This document shows, piece by piece, positions 30,262-39,191 of a stretch of DNA of 64,000 bases. The translations under genes were made by a program, and so were the position numbers. Under the pieces are notes generated by a model. It had not been told where the DNA came from. It worked only from the letters and a program-made list of their open reading frames with translations, and searched no databases. The stretch's first letter is position 1, and every line of letters begins with the position of its first letter. The stretch lies in contig CAJOLI010000005.1 in assembly GCA_905235285.1 (NCBI GenBank), positions 1 to 64,000 on the forward strand, in the 5' to 3' direction. Origin of the DNA: an uncultured Bacteroidaceae bacterium (GTDB lineage: Bacteria; Bacteroidota; Bacteroidia; Bacteroidales; Bacteroidaceae).

Positions 30262-31914
30262 ATGAAACACATACTCTTAAAGCTGGTTATTCCCATAGCA
30301 GCCTTTTCGGTCACGCTGGCTGCCGTCTCCTGTGGCGACTTTATTGAAGTCGATTCCAACAGCGTCATCAATTCTGATGGCTACAAGATCAACGACCGTG
30401 CCACAGCACGCTACACTATGTTCGGCATACTCGCACAACTGCAACGTGTTGCCGACAAGTATGTCGTCGTTGGCGAGCTGCGCGGCGACCTGCTCACCAC
30501 TACTGACAACTCCACGCAGGACTTACGCGACATCGCTGACTTCGCTGCCGACTCGCTTAATGCCTACCACCTTGATTCAGACCTCTACGCCATCATCAAC
30601 AGCTGCAACTACCTACTCAGCCGCATCGACACATCCATTGTCGTAACAAACGATGAAGGCGAACGCGAGCAGGTGCTCAAGTACGAGATGGCTCAGGCAC
30701 GAGCCATCCGGGCCTGGTGTTACCTGCAACTGCTGCTCGACTACGGCACAGCGACCTACTACACCGAGCCTATAACAGCCGTTGACCAAGACATCGACGG
30801 CCAGGAGATGGACCTCGACGCCCTCGTGCCTGTGCTCATCGCAGACCTCCAACCATGGATTCCCACAGATGCCGAAACCCGCGAGCACCTGCCCGACTAC
30901 GGCACCATAGACCGCTATGCCTCAAGCCAGCTTTTCATTCCTTTGCGCGTGCTTCTCGGCGATCTCTACCTCTATATCAACGACTACGAACGAGCCGCCC
31001 AGATGTACTATGCCCACTTGCTGAGCAACAACCTCACCGTGCTGGCACGCCGCAACGTATGGACCGACAACACCTTCACCAAGGAGTCGGGCAACTGGAC
31101 AAGTCTCCTCTCGACAGCCAGCGAGATGCAGACCGTCATCCAGTGCACTGACGACTACATCGAGAGCCAGTCGCACCTCGTACAAATCTTCAGCCCTACA
31201 GAAGACTACCTCCTCGCACCATCAGCAGCTGGGCTAAACATCTGGGAGTCTCAAACCTATGCTTATGGCTCATCGGTAAGCACCCAGGGCGACCTGCGCG
31301 GACGCTACGGCACCTACGACTACGTCACCCTAGCCAAAGGCACGACCGAAACCGAGGTCGCTGCCGTAACAAAATACAAGAACTTAGAACAGGCAGTGGC
31401 TCTTTACCGCACTTCCACCGTTTATCTGCGATATGCCGAGGCTATCAACCGACTCGGCAAGTACAATATGGCGTTCGCTCTCCTGAAGTTTGGCCTCAAC
31501 CGCGAAAAATTAAATGTGCCGTCATACGTGCCTTCGTCGGAATTCACAGATGCGGAAGGTAAAGTAATCTCTTACCTCGACTTCGGTCAAGGCAACCTCA
31601 ACTATGACCAAATATTCGCGGGCAACGCTGCCATGCACTCACGCGGATGCGGTGAGCGTATATCGGACTTCCGAAGCTATTCCATAGAATCGGGCGTAGA
31701 CAGCCTTCTCTTCGTCGAGAATCAGCTACTGAACGAGATGGCTCTTGAGACTGGCTACGAGGGTAATCGCTTTGCGGACATCTTACGCATAGGGCGCCAC
31801 AGAGCCAGCACGGCCTTTGTAGCGGCCAACATAGCAAAGCGCAAGCCTGCGCTTGAATCCCTCCTGCAGGACGAGCGCAATTGGTACCTGCCACATTCCG
31901 CCACAAAGAAATAA
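30262..31914 (+). CDS. SusD/RagB-family lipoprotein 2
   Basis: LAAVSCGDFIEVDSNSV; QARAIRAWCYLQLLLDYG; ETGYEGNRFADILRIGRH. Confidence 0.9.
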   Translation: MKHILLKLVIPIAAFSVTLAAVSCGDFIEVDSNSVINSDGYKINDRATARYTMFGILAQLQRVADKYVVVGELRGDLLTTTDNSTQDLRDIADFAADSLNAYHLDSDLYAIINSCNYLLSRIDTSIVVTNDEGEREQVLKYEMAQARAIRAWCYLQLLLDYGTATYYTEPITAVDQDIDGQEMDLDALVPVLIADLQPWIPTDAETREHLPDYGTIDRYASSQLFIPLRVLLGDLYLYINDYERAAQMYYAHLLSNNLTVLARRNVWTDNTFTKESGNWTSLLSTASEMQTVIQCTDDYIESQSHLVQIFSPTEDYLLAPSAAGLNIWESQTYAYGSSVSTQGDLRGRYGTYDYVTLAKGTTETEVAAVTKYKNLEQAVALYRTSTVYLRYAEAINRLGKYNMAFALLKFGLNREKLNVPSYVPSSEFTDAEGKVISYLDFGQGNLNYDQIFAGNAAMHSRGCGERISDFRSYSIESGVDSLLFVENQLLNEMALETGYEGNRFADILRIGRHRASTAFVAANIAKRKPALESLLQDERNWYLPHSATKK

Positions 31915-31935
31915 GCCACCTATCTGACATCATAA

Positions 31936-31975
31936 AAGCCCTCGGTAGACTTTAAATAGGCTCTGCCGAGGGCTT
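31936..31975 (+). terminator. Terminator-like hairpin after SusD 2
   Basis: AAGCCCTCGGTAGA / TCTGCCGAGGGCTT, 14-bp stem with one G-T pair, 12-nt loop. Confidence 0.8.
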
Positions 31976-32548
31976 GAATATTGTATTTTGAATTATTGCT
32001 GTCCGCTAAAACTTAAAAATGCATCAAATATCCGTCCTCAATGCCCATAAACAGGTGTTGCGGAATCTTTCCTCAGTAAATTTGCCGAAATTTGCTGTCA
32101 CGCTGTCACCGCCGTCGTAAGATATTGGTTTCCTTATGAGTAGCGGTGACAGATGGGTGACAGATACCCCCTTTTGGTGACAGATAAACCCTCAAAAAGG
32201 GCCTTTTATCCAAAATGGTGCTGGATTTTAAATCATAGGTGTCCGCTAAAAATCATTGGTGCTTTCGGCAATCGTTAATTCCTCGGACAGCCGTTGACAC
32301 TCCTTAAGGGGGCTTGTCTAATGCTAAAAGCCACGTGAGTTCGGTATAAGAAATATGCCTGGGAAATTACAGGAGTGCGAATTAGTTTGTACCTTCGCAG
32401 CAGCGAAACAACGAGTTACGGACAATTTCTTTGCGAGGCTTATTGCATACAATCTACTGCCAAGGAAACCAGGAATGAACATTGAAATCTTTGGCAAAAA
32501 CATATTAGTTGCATAGAGCTAATCACCTGCTTACGTTGCATTATGGAG

Positions 32549-32596
32549 CCAATAGTTTTAGGTGTCCCACCTAGGTGGGACACCTAAAACTATTGG
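32549..32596. repeat. 48-bp perfect palindrome
   Basis: CCAATAGTTTTAGGTGTCCCACCTAGGTGGGACACCTAAAACTATTGG is its own reverse complement. Confidence 0.98.
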
Positions 32597-32606
32597 TTGC
32601 ATCCGC

Positions 32607-32672
32607 CATTTCAACCGGTTGAGTTGAGCATTTCGACCGGTTGCATTGAATGTTTCGGCCAGTTGTCTTCGC
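32607..32672. repeat. 22-bp tandem array (3 units, CATTTCRACCGGTTGnnTTGAR)
   Basis: Units at 32607, 32629 and 32651. Confidence 0.8.
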
Positions 32673-33122
32673 CAAATAAACATTCAAAATTATGGGTGTC
32701 CGCTAAACGTACTTTTGTGCCTAAACTTACGGCTTTTAGCATTAGACAAGCCCCCTTAAGAAGTGTCAACGGCTGTCCGAGGAATTAATGATTGCCGAAA
32801 GCAACAATGATTTCTAGCGGACACCCATTATTTTGAATCCAACCTCATTTTGGATAAAACACCCTTTTTGAGGGTTTATCTGTCACCAAAAGGGGTATCT
32901 GTCACCTATCTGTCACCGCCTACCCACAAGATAATCAGCGCCTTGCAAGCGCGGTGACAGCGTGACAGCAAATTTCGGCAAATTTACTGAGGAAAGATTC
33001 CGCAACACCTGTTTATGGGCAATGCTGACGATGATTATTGCACATCTGAGTTTTAGCGGACATCAATAATATGGAGGTTGGGATTGAGTGTTTACGCGTG
33101 TGGGTGCGTAGTAATAAATAGT

Positions 33123-33216
33123 GAAGGCCTCTCCCCAGCGCCTCCCCTGAAGGGAAGGGGAGTATCACTGCAGAAGTACTTCCTTTTAGGGAAGGATTTA
33201 GGGGAGGCTGTGAAAA
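33123..33216. repeat. Dispersed GC/purine-rich repeat (CCTCCCCTGAAGGGAAGGGGAG ... TTAGGGAAGGATTTAGGGGAGG)
   Basis: Core identical to 12266-12287 within the sigma factor ORF; palindromic CTCCCCT/AGGGGAG. Confidence 0.75.
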
Positions 33217-33231
33217 AATGAGAAGTTAGAA

Positions 33232-35526
33232 ATGAAAAGAAGGGTGATATTATGCGTCTTGCTGACGCTTTTGATTTCTTCAGCGGCGGCCCAACTGCCG
33301 CGGCATGAAGTGCTAAGTCTGAAGAGGCGGACCGACGTTTGGCGTGACAGCGTCATGAAGCAGCCGGACTGGTTGTTGTCCCGCTTGCAGATGTACTGGT
33401 CGAGCCATGCGACGGATGTCTTCATCAACAACGAGACTTTCGACCATCCAGGGGGTGAGAGGGCTCCGGTGCCGACAGTGAAGTACAACGGCACCCGAAG
33501 TTTTGCGAGCCAGTATGACCGTCCGAAGCTGGCGGATGTGGTGCCCTACGACGATGACGCTGAGGGCGACGTAACGTTTATCAACAGGTCAACGGGTGAG
33601 ATGGAAAAGACTCATGCGTCAAAGACAGGCTGCAACATTGCTTCCCTCAACCGACAAATCCTAGGCATAGCCCGCGACGCGGCGCTCCTCTTCGCTGAGA
33701 GCGGCGATGAGAGTTACGCGAAGATGGCGTTGGACGTGTTTGACACGTTCCTGAAGGGCATCTACTACCGCAACGTGCCGACGGACTTGACGCACGGGCA
33801 CATACAGACGTTGGTAGGCATGACAACATTCGAGGTCATCCACGAAGATGCCATAAACGAACTGACAGAGATGTACCCGCTGTTGAAGAAGAGTGGAGCG
33901 TTCAAGAGCGAGAATACAGCGTTATACGATGGAGCGTTCAAGAAATGGGCGGATAACATCATTGCGAACGGCGTGCCGCACAACAACTGGGACTTGATAC
34001 AAGCGAACTTCATCGTAAGTATAGCCCTGGTTTTGGGGCATGACGAGGACTATGGCGACGGGAAGGGTCGCGAGTATTATCTGGACTACGTGCTGAACCG
34101 CTCGAGCATCCGTCAGTGGAGCATGAAACGTCTGGCGGCCTTCGGCTTCGACGAGCGGACGCACATCTGGTGCGAGTCGCCAGGCTACAGCACGATGGTC
34201 GTAGGCGAGTTCGCGACGTTTGCAAACACTATGGACGAGAAGGCAGGCGTGGACATGTTCCAGGAGATACCAGCGATAGAGAAAGCCATCTTCGCCTCGC
34301 CACAGTACCTCTTCCCGAACCGGATGATCTGCGGCTGGGGCGATACGCACCCAAACTATCTGAGCTCTCATGCTGCTGACCTTATGAAGAAATATGCGGA
34401 GCGGCATGAAGATAAAGATCTTGCCGCCCGTCTGTCAGGCTTGCTGGATGCCATCAAGCCGGAAGCGCCTGCTGCTGAGATTGAGAAATATGTCAGCAAG
34501 ACGTTTTATAGCCCTAATGTCTCATGGCTGATGCAGCGCACGGGCATGGACATTCAGCACGACTTGGCAATCTCGCTGAACGGTGCCCTTGGCAACCACG
34601 AGCACGCCAACGGCATCTCTATGGAGCTGTATGGCAAGGGCTTCGTGCTTGGTCCTGATGCGGGGATAGGTCGGACGCTCTACAGCGGTGCGGACTACAA
34701 TGAATATTACTCGCGCTTCCCTGCGCACAACACGGTTTGCGTGGACGGCGTGTCGGACCACGCGGTGATGATGTCGCAGCATGCTTTTGAGGTGCGTTTC
34801 CTGAAGGCTGAGGAGGAGGCTACGGTGAGCCAGGTGGCATTCGTTGAACCGGAGACGCAGAGCGAACAGCTGCGCACGAACGGCATAGTAAAAACGCGGG
34901 ATGGCGGCTATTACGTGGATATTTTCCGCAGCCGTCGGAAGGACGGGCAGGACAAGTTCCACGATTATTTCTACCACAACCTGGGACAGACGATGACCCT
35001 CACGAGCGATGACAACAGCGACCTGGGCTTGCAACCGACAGACGAACTCGCCTTCGCAGGCGGGCACCTGTACGCCTACAGCTATATCTGGGACAAATAT
35101 TCGGCCCGCACGGACAAGGATGTGATGGCAACATTCACGACGGAGTGCCCTGACGGCAGGTTGATAGAGATGACGATGTGGATGGAGGGCGCGGCGGACC
35201 GCGAAGTGTTCAAAGCTCTCTCACCTGTAAACCTCGAATATGAGCGCCTAGGCAACTTCATGCCTTATAAGGTCGACGAGCAGCCGGTGCTGACATTCGT
35301 AGCGCGCCAGTACGGAGAGGCGTGGCACCATCCCTTCGTGGCGGTCTTTGAGCCGAGCGACACGAATGAGCCTTCGGAAATAGAAAAGGTGGAGTTCTTC
35401 ACTCCGAAAGAGCCGGATGCGGTAGGCATTAAGGTGACACTAAAGAACGGGCGGGAAGACGTGATTGTCGCGACCCCGGAGCATTATAGAGTAACTTCAA
35501 ACGGAAAAACCATTATAGAAGAGTGA
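33232..35526 (+). CDS. Heparinase II/III-family-like secreted polysaccharide lyase
   Basis: Signal peptide; (alpha/alpha)-toroid-like N-half; GNHEHANGISMELYGKGFVLGPDAG...RFPAHNTVCVDG in the C-half. Confidence 0.75.
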   Translation: MKRRVILCVLLTLLISSAAAQLPRHEVLSLKRRTDVWRDSVMKQPDWLLSRLQMYWSSHATDVFINNETFDHPGGERAPVPTVKYNGTRSFASQYDRPKLADVVPYDDDAEGDVTFINRSTGEMEKTHASKTGCNIASLNRQILGIARDAALLFAESGDESYAKMALDVFDTFLKGIYYRNVPTDLTHGHIQTLVGMTTFEVIHEDAINELTEMYPLLKKSGAFKSENTALYDGAFKKWADNIIANGVPHNNWDLIQANFIVSIALVLGHDEDYGDGKGREYYLDYVLNRSSIRQWSMKRLAAFGFDERTHIWCESPGYSTMVVGEFATFANTMDEKAGVDMFQEIPAIEKAIFASPQYLFPNRMICGWGDTHPNYLSSHAADLMKKYAERHEDKDLAARLSGLLDAIKPEAPAAEIEKYVSKTFYSPNVSWLMQRTGMDIQHDLAISLNGALGNHEHANGISMELYGKGFVLGPDAGIGRTLYSGADYNEYYSRFPAHNTVCVDGVSDHAVMMSQHAFEVRFLKAEEEATVSQVAFVEPETQSEQLRTNGIVKTRDGGYYVDIFRSRRKDGQDKFHDYFYHNLGQTMTLTSDDNSDLGLQPTDELAFAGGHLYAYSYIWDKYSARTDKDVMATFTTECPDGRLIEMTMWMEGAADREVFKALSPVNLEYERLGNFMPYKVDEQPVLTFVARQYGEAWHHPFVAVFEPSDTNEPSEIEKVEFFTPKEPDAVGIKVTLKNGREDVIVATPEHYRVTSNGKTIIEE

Positions 35527-35534
35527 ATAAAAGA

Positions 35535-35580
35535 GGGATGCGCAGGGGAAAACCTGCGCCGCAGCTCGAAGAGTGAAAAG
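35535..35580. repeat. Dispersed hairpin repeat, second copy (GCGCAGG-GGAAAA-CCTGCGC stem)
   Basis: Near-identical to 15482-15528. Confidence 0.8.
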
Positions 35581-35614
35581 TTAAAAATGAAAAATGAAAG
35601 GTGAAAAGAAAAAA

Positions 35615-37555
35615 ATGAGAAAGCCCCTGTTCATAGTCTTACTAAGCCTGCCGTTACTGGCGATGGCGCAGTCGCTGTCCTCGCCCGACGGCAAGTACAC
35701 TATCACGGTAGAAGGAATGAGCTATTGCGTGACCTTCTCTGGCAAAACGATTATTGAGAAGAGTCGTCTGGGTGTAGACATTGACAATCGCCTTTTTGAG
35801 TCGGCACTGGGCGTGCCGCGGGGTGAGCATGAAGACTGGTGTAGCGACCTACAGCTGAAAAGCGAAGAGCGCACGGCAGTAGACACCACATGGGCCCCGC
35901 TTTACGGCGAGAACGCTCAGATCCGCGACCACTTCAACGAGCTGGTGCTGCATTATGAGAAAGGTTCTAACGGCCAAGGCACGGTCTCTGATGGCTACGA
36001 CAAACGTAAGTATTACGCGATGGACATCATTGTCCGCGCTTACGATGAGGGTATAGCCTTCCGCTATCATTTCCCGGAGACAGCCAACAGCCTATTCCTT
36101 CATATCAGAGGGGAGCAAACGACCTTTGATATGCCTGAAGGCACAAGGGGGTGGTATGAAGAATGGGCCCAAGGGCCCTTCTACGAAGTCCCGCTGAAGA
36201 ACGACATCGCAGCCATAGAGTCCACACGAGCCTTATCGGCGACGGAAGGTGGGCCGGCCCAGTGGTTCGAGAGCGAGCGCCCTCTGCTGCTTCAACTGCC
36301 CGACGGCACTTACGTAGCCTTGCTCGAAGCTGCCATGAAGGACTATGCCCGCGGTAAGTTCCGTTTGGCTAAAGACAATGCGCTGCAAGTGGCTATGTAC
36401 GGCAGCGCCGACATCATATCGCCCTACGATACGCCGTGGCGCGTCATCATGGCAGGCGAGCGCGCCGTAGACCTGATAAATCACAAGGAGTTGGTTCTCA
36501 ACTTGAATGTTGAACGTGCTGGAATCGACTGGTCTTGGGTACGACCTGGAAAAGCTTTCCGGTCATGCCGTCTGGATAAGGCCTCTATAATGAAGTCTAT
36601 AGACTATTGTGCCGAATTTGGTATTCCATACGTAGAGCTTGATGCCGGATGGTACGGCCCGGAAGGAAAAGTAAGCAGCGATGCCCGTGCAGTCATCTCG
36701 ACACGCGACTTCACGATGCCCGAGATCTGCGAATACGCAAAAAGCAAAGGCGTCGGGGTGTGGGTCTACGTCAACCAGCGTGCCCTCGAGAAACAGCTGG
36801 ACGAGCTGTTGCCGCTCTATCAGCAATGGGGCATCAAGGGCATCAAGTTCGGTTTCGTGCAGATAGGCAGCCAGCAGTGGTCCACATGGTTGCACGACGC
36901 CGTGGCCAAATGTGCCGACTACAAGATTATGGTAGACATACACGATGAATACCGCCCTACAGGTCTCTCACGCACCTATCCGAACTTGCTCACGCAGGAA
37001 GGCATCCGCGGAAACGAGGAGATGCCTGATGCAACGCACAACACTCTCCTACCCTTCACACGTTACCTCTGCGGACCTGCCGACTACACGCTGTGCTACT
37101 TCAACAATCGCGTGAAGAACACCAAGGGACATCAGCTTGCCATGATGGCTGTCTATTATTCGCCTCTGCAGTTTCTGTTTTGGTACGACAACCCCTACCC
37201 CGATGGTTGGGAATCGGCCGAACTGAAGTTCTGGCGCGAGTGCCCCACCGTATTCGACGAGAGCATAGCCCTCGATGGCATTCCTGGTGAGTACATCATT
37301 CAAGCCCGCCGATCAGGCGAGGACTGGTACGTCGGCGCTATGACCAACACAGAAGGACGCACCGTCAACATACCCACCGACTTCATGCCGGCAGGAAAGT
37401 ATCTGGCGGAAATCTATAACGACGACCCTGCACTCGACACCAGGACAAAGGTTTCTGTCAGCACTCTTAAGGTTAAAGCGGGAAAGCCCATCACCCTGAA
37501 GTTGCAACCTTCTGGTGGCGCAGCCCTACATCTGACAAGAGAAAAAAGGAAATAA
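35615..37555 (+). CDS. Glycoside hydrolase family 97
   Basis: SLSSPDGKYTITV N-terminus; ELDAGWYGPEG; VDIHDEYRPTGLSRTYPNLLTQEGIRGNEE GH97 motif. Confidence 0.92.
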   Translation: MRKPLFIVLLSLPLLAMAQSLSSPDGKYTITVEGMSYCVTFSGKTIIEKSRLGVDIDNRLFESALGVPRGEHEDWCSDLQLKSEERTAVDTTWAPLYGENAQIRDHFNELVLHYEKGSNGQGTVSDGYDKRKYYAMDIIVRAYDEGIAFRYHFPETANSLFLHIRGEQTTFDMPEGTRGWYEEWAQGPFYEVPLKNDIAAIESTRALSATEGGPAQWFESERPLLLQLPDGTYVALLEAAMKDYARGKFRLAKDNALQVAMYGSADIISPYDTPWRVIMAGERAVDLINHKELVLNLNVERAGIDWSWVRPGKAFRSCRLDKASIMKSIDYCAEFGIPYVELDAGWYGPEGKVSSDARAVISTRDFTMPEICEYAKSKGVGVWVYVNQRALEKQLDELLPLYQQWGIKGIKFGFVQIGSQQWSTWLHDAVAKCADYKIMVDIHDEYRPTGLSRTYPNLLTQEGIRGNEEMPDATHNTLLPFTRYLCGPADYTLCYFNNRVKNTKGHQLAMMAVYYSPLQFLFWYDNPYPDGWESAELKFWRECPTVFDESIALDGIPGEYIIQARRSGEDWYVGAMTNTEGRTVNIPTDFMPAGKYLAEIYNDDPALDTRTKVSVSTLKVKAGKPITLKLQPSGGAALHLTREKRK

Positions 37556-37559
37556 CTAT

Positions 37560-39191
37560 ATGAGTCATTTCTGCCGTATCATTTCGTTCGTGCTTCTCCT
37601 GGCGACGTCGCTTGCTGCGGAAGCACAAGTAGTTGACACGAAGGCTCGTGGCGAGCGCTTTGAGCATCTCTGGAGCGTTGGGACATGCGCCGGACGAGCC
37701 AACGAGGGGTTGCGCACGGCGTGGGTAGAACAGCTGCGACTGGCGAAGGAGCACTGCGGCTTCCAGTACCTGCGCATGCACGGGATCTTCGACGACGACA
37801 TGTGCATCTACCATGAGAAGACGAACGGACAGGTTGTCTACAACTGGCAGTACGTCGACGAGGTCTACGACCGTATGCTCGAACTCGGCGTGCGCCCGTT
37901 CGTAGAGCTGTCGTTCTTCCCTAAGGGCATCGATGCCGATGGCGGAAAGACGCAGATGTGGTACTGGAACCGCGTGTCGTTCGACAGGGAGAAAATGCCC
38001 AAATGGGGCGCACTGGTGAAAGCTTTCACGCAGCATGTCGTCGACCGCTACGGACTCAACGAGGTGCGGCAGTGGTATTTTGAGGTGTGGAACGAGCCTA
38101 ACCTTGACTTCGGCTTTTTCGACGGTACGAAGAGCGACTATTTCTATCTCTACAAGGTGACCGCCGACGCCGTGAAATCGGTTGACAAGGAGCTGAAGGT
38201 GGGCGGTCCAGCTACGAGCAACTTCATTGCCGACCATCGCCACGACGGCGAACGAACGGACAACAAGAAGTCTGTGTTCTATCCGCAGGATCAGATCAAC
38301 AAGCAGCAGTGGAAAGGCATCTGGATAGAGGAGTTACTGACATATTGCGCACAGAACGCGCTGCCCGTAGACTTCATCTCAACCCACGCCTATCCCACCG
38401 ACTATGCCCTCGACCCCGTAAGCGGCAAGGGCAAAGGTGCTATTCGCTATGCTAACTCACTGCGCGACGACCTGACATGGCTGCGAAAGACCATTGCCAA
38501 GAGCGCATTTCCCAAGGCAGAGATACACATCACAGAGTGGAGCACCAGCCCCAGCAGTCGCGACCGCATGCATGATTTGATACCGCCAGCAGCCTACATC
38601 CTGAAAGCAAACCTCGACAACATCGGCGGAGCCAACAGCGTGATGTACTGGACGTTCACCGACATCTTTGAGGAGAAGGGCGGCGGTGAGGAGATATTCC
38701 ATGGAGGCTTCGGCATGATCAACTTCCAAGGCATTGTAAAGCCCTCGTTCCACGCCTATCGCATGCTACACCAGCTGGGCGACGAGCGTCTGAGCTACGA
38801 CGGACATGTATTCGTCAGCCGCCACAGCGACACAGGGAAGATTACCGCCTTGGCATTCAACTACCCAGAGGAATTCACAGAAATAGTTCCCTCGTCGAGC
38901 AATGCCGGCAGCTACATGAACGCTTCGCCGCGCAACATCACACTGACGCTGACGGGGCTTACTCCAGGCAAGCCCTTCATCATTGAGACGCTCGACAAGG
39001 ATCATGGCAATGCCTACGACGCATGGCAAGCCATGGGAGCGCCCCACTCGCCGACACGCGAACAGACGGCCTACCTGAAAAGCAAAGGATGGGGCACACT
39101 GAAAGAATCGGTCCTCGCCGGGGCTGACGGCACGCTGACCATCAGTCGCCAACTGCCACCCTGGACATGTATATTGATTAGTCAACCATGA
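37560..39191 (+). CDS. Glycoside hydrolase family 39
   Basis: QYLRMHGIFDDDM, WYFEVWNEPNLDFGF (acid/base NEP), HITEWSTSPSSRD. Confidence 0.9.
   Translation: MSHFCRIISFVLLLATSLAAEAQVVDTKARGERFEHLWSVGTCAGRANEGLRTAWVEQLRLAKEHCGFQYLRMHGIFDDDMCIYHEKTNGQVVYNWQYVDEVYDRMLELGVRPFVELSFFPKGIDADGGKTQMWYWNRVSFDREKMPKWGALVKAFTQHVVDRYGLNEVRQWYFEVWNEPNLDFGFFDGTKSDYFYLYKVTADAVKSVDKELKVGGPATSNFIADHRHDGERTDNKKSVFYPQDQINKQQWKGIWIEELLTYCAQNALPVDFISTHAYPTDYALDPVSGKGKGAIRYANSLRDDLTWLRKTIAKSAFPKAEIHITEWSTSPSSRDRMHDLIPPAAYILKANLDNIGGANSVMYWTFTDIFEEKGGGEEIFHGGFGMINFQGIVKPSFHAYRMLHQLGDERLSYDGHVFVSRHSDTGKITALAFNYPEEFTEIVPSSSNAGSYMNASPRNITLTLTGLTPGKPFIIETLDKDHGNAYDAWQAMGAPHSPTREQTAYLKSKGWGTLKESVLAGADGTLTISRQLPPWTCILISQP

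Larger units (their letters stand above)
31992..33070. mobile_element. Non-coding ~1.08 kb long-inverted-repeat element (arms 31992-32332 and 32731-33070)
   Basis: Reverse complement of the right arm aligns along the full ~340 bp of the left arm with long identical blocks. Outer ends ATTATTG[C/A]TGTCCGCTAAAACT. No transposase ORF inside. Confidence 0.8.

Noticed and set aside
32597-32788. 63-aa ORF inside the inverted-repeat element
   Set aside because: It spans the tandem array and the right arm, and the translation (MHPPFQPVELSISTGCIECFGQ...) has no protein-like signature; the element appears non-coding.
31992-33070. Complete insertion sequence
   Set aside because: No transposase-length ORF in any frame; the longest ORF is ~63 aa.
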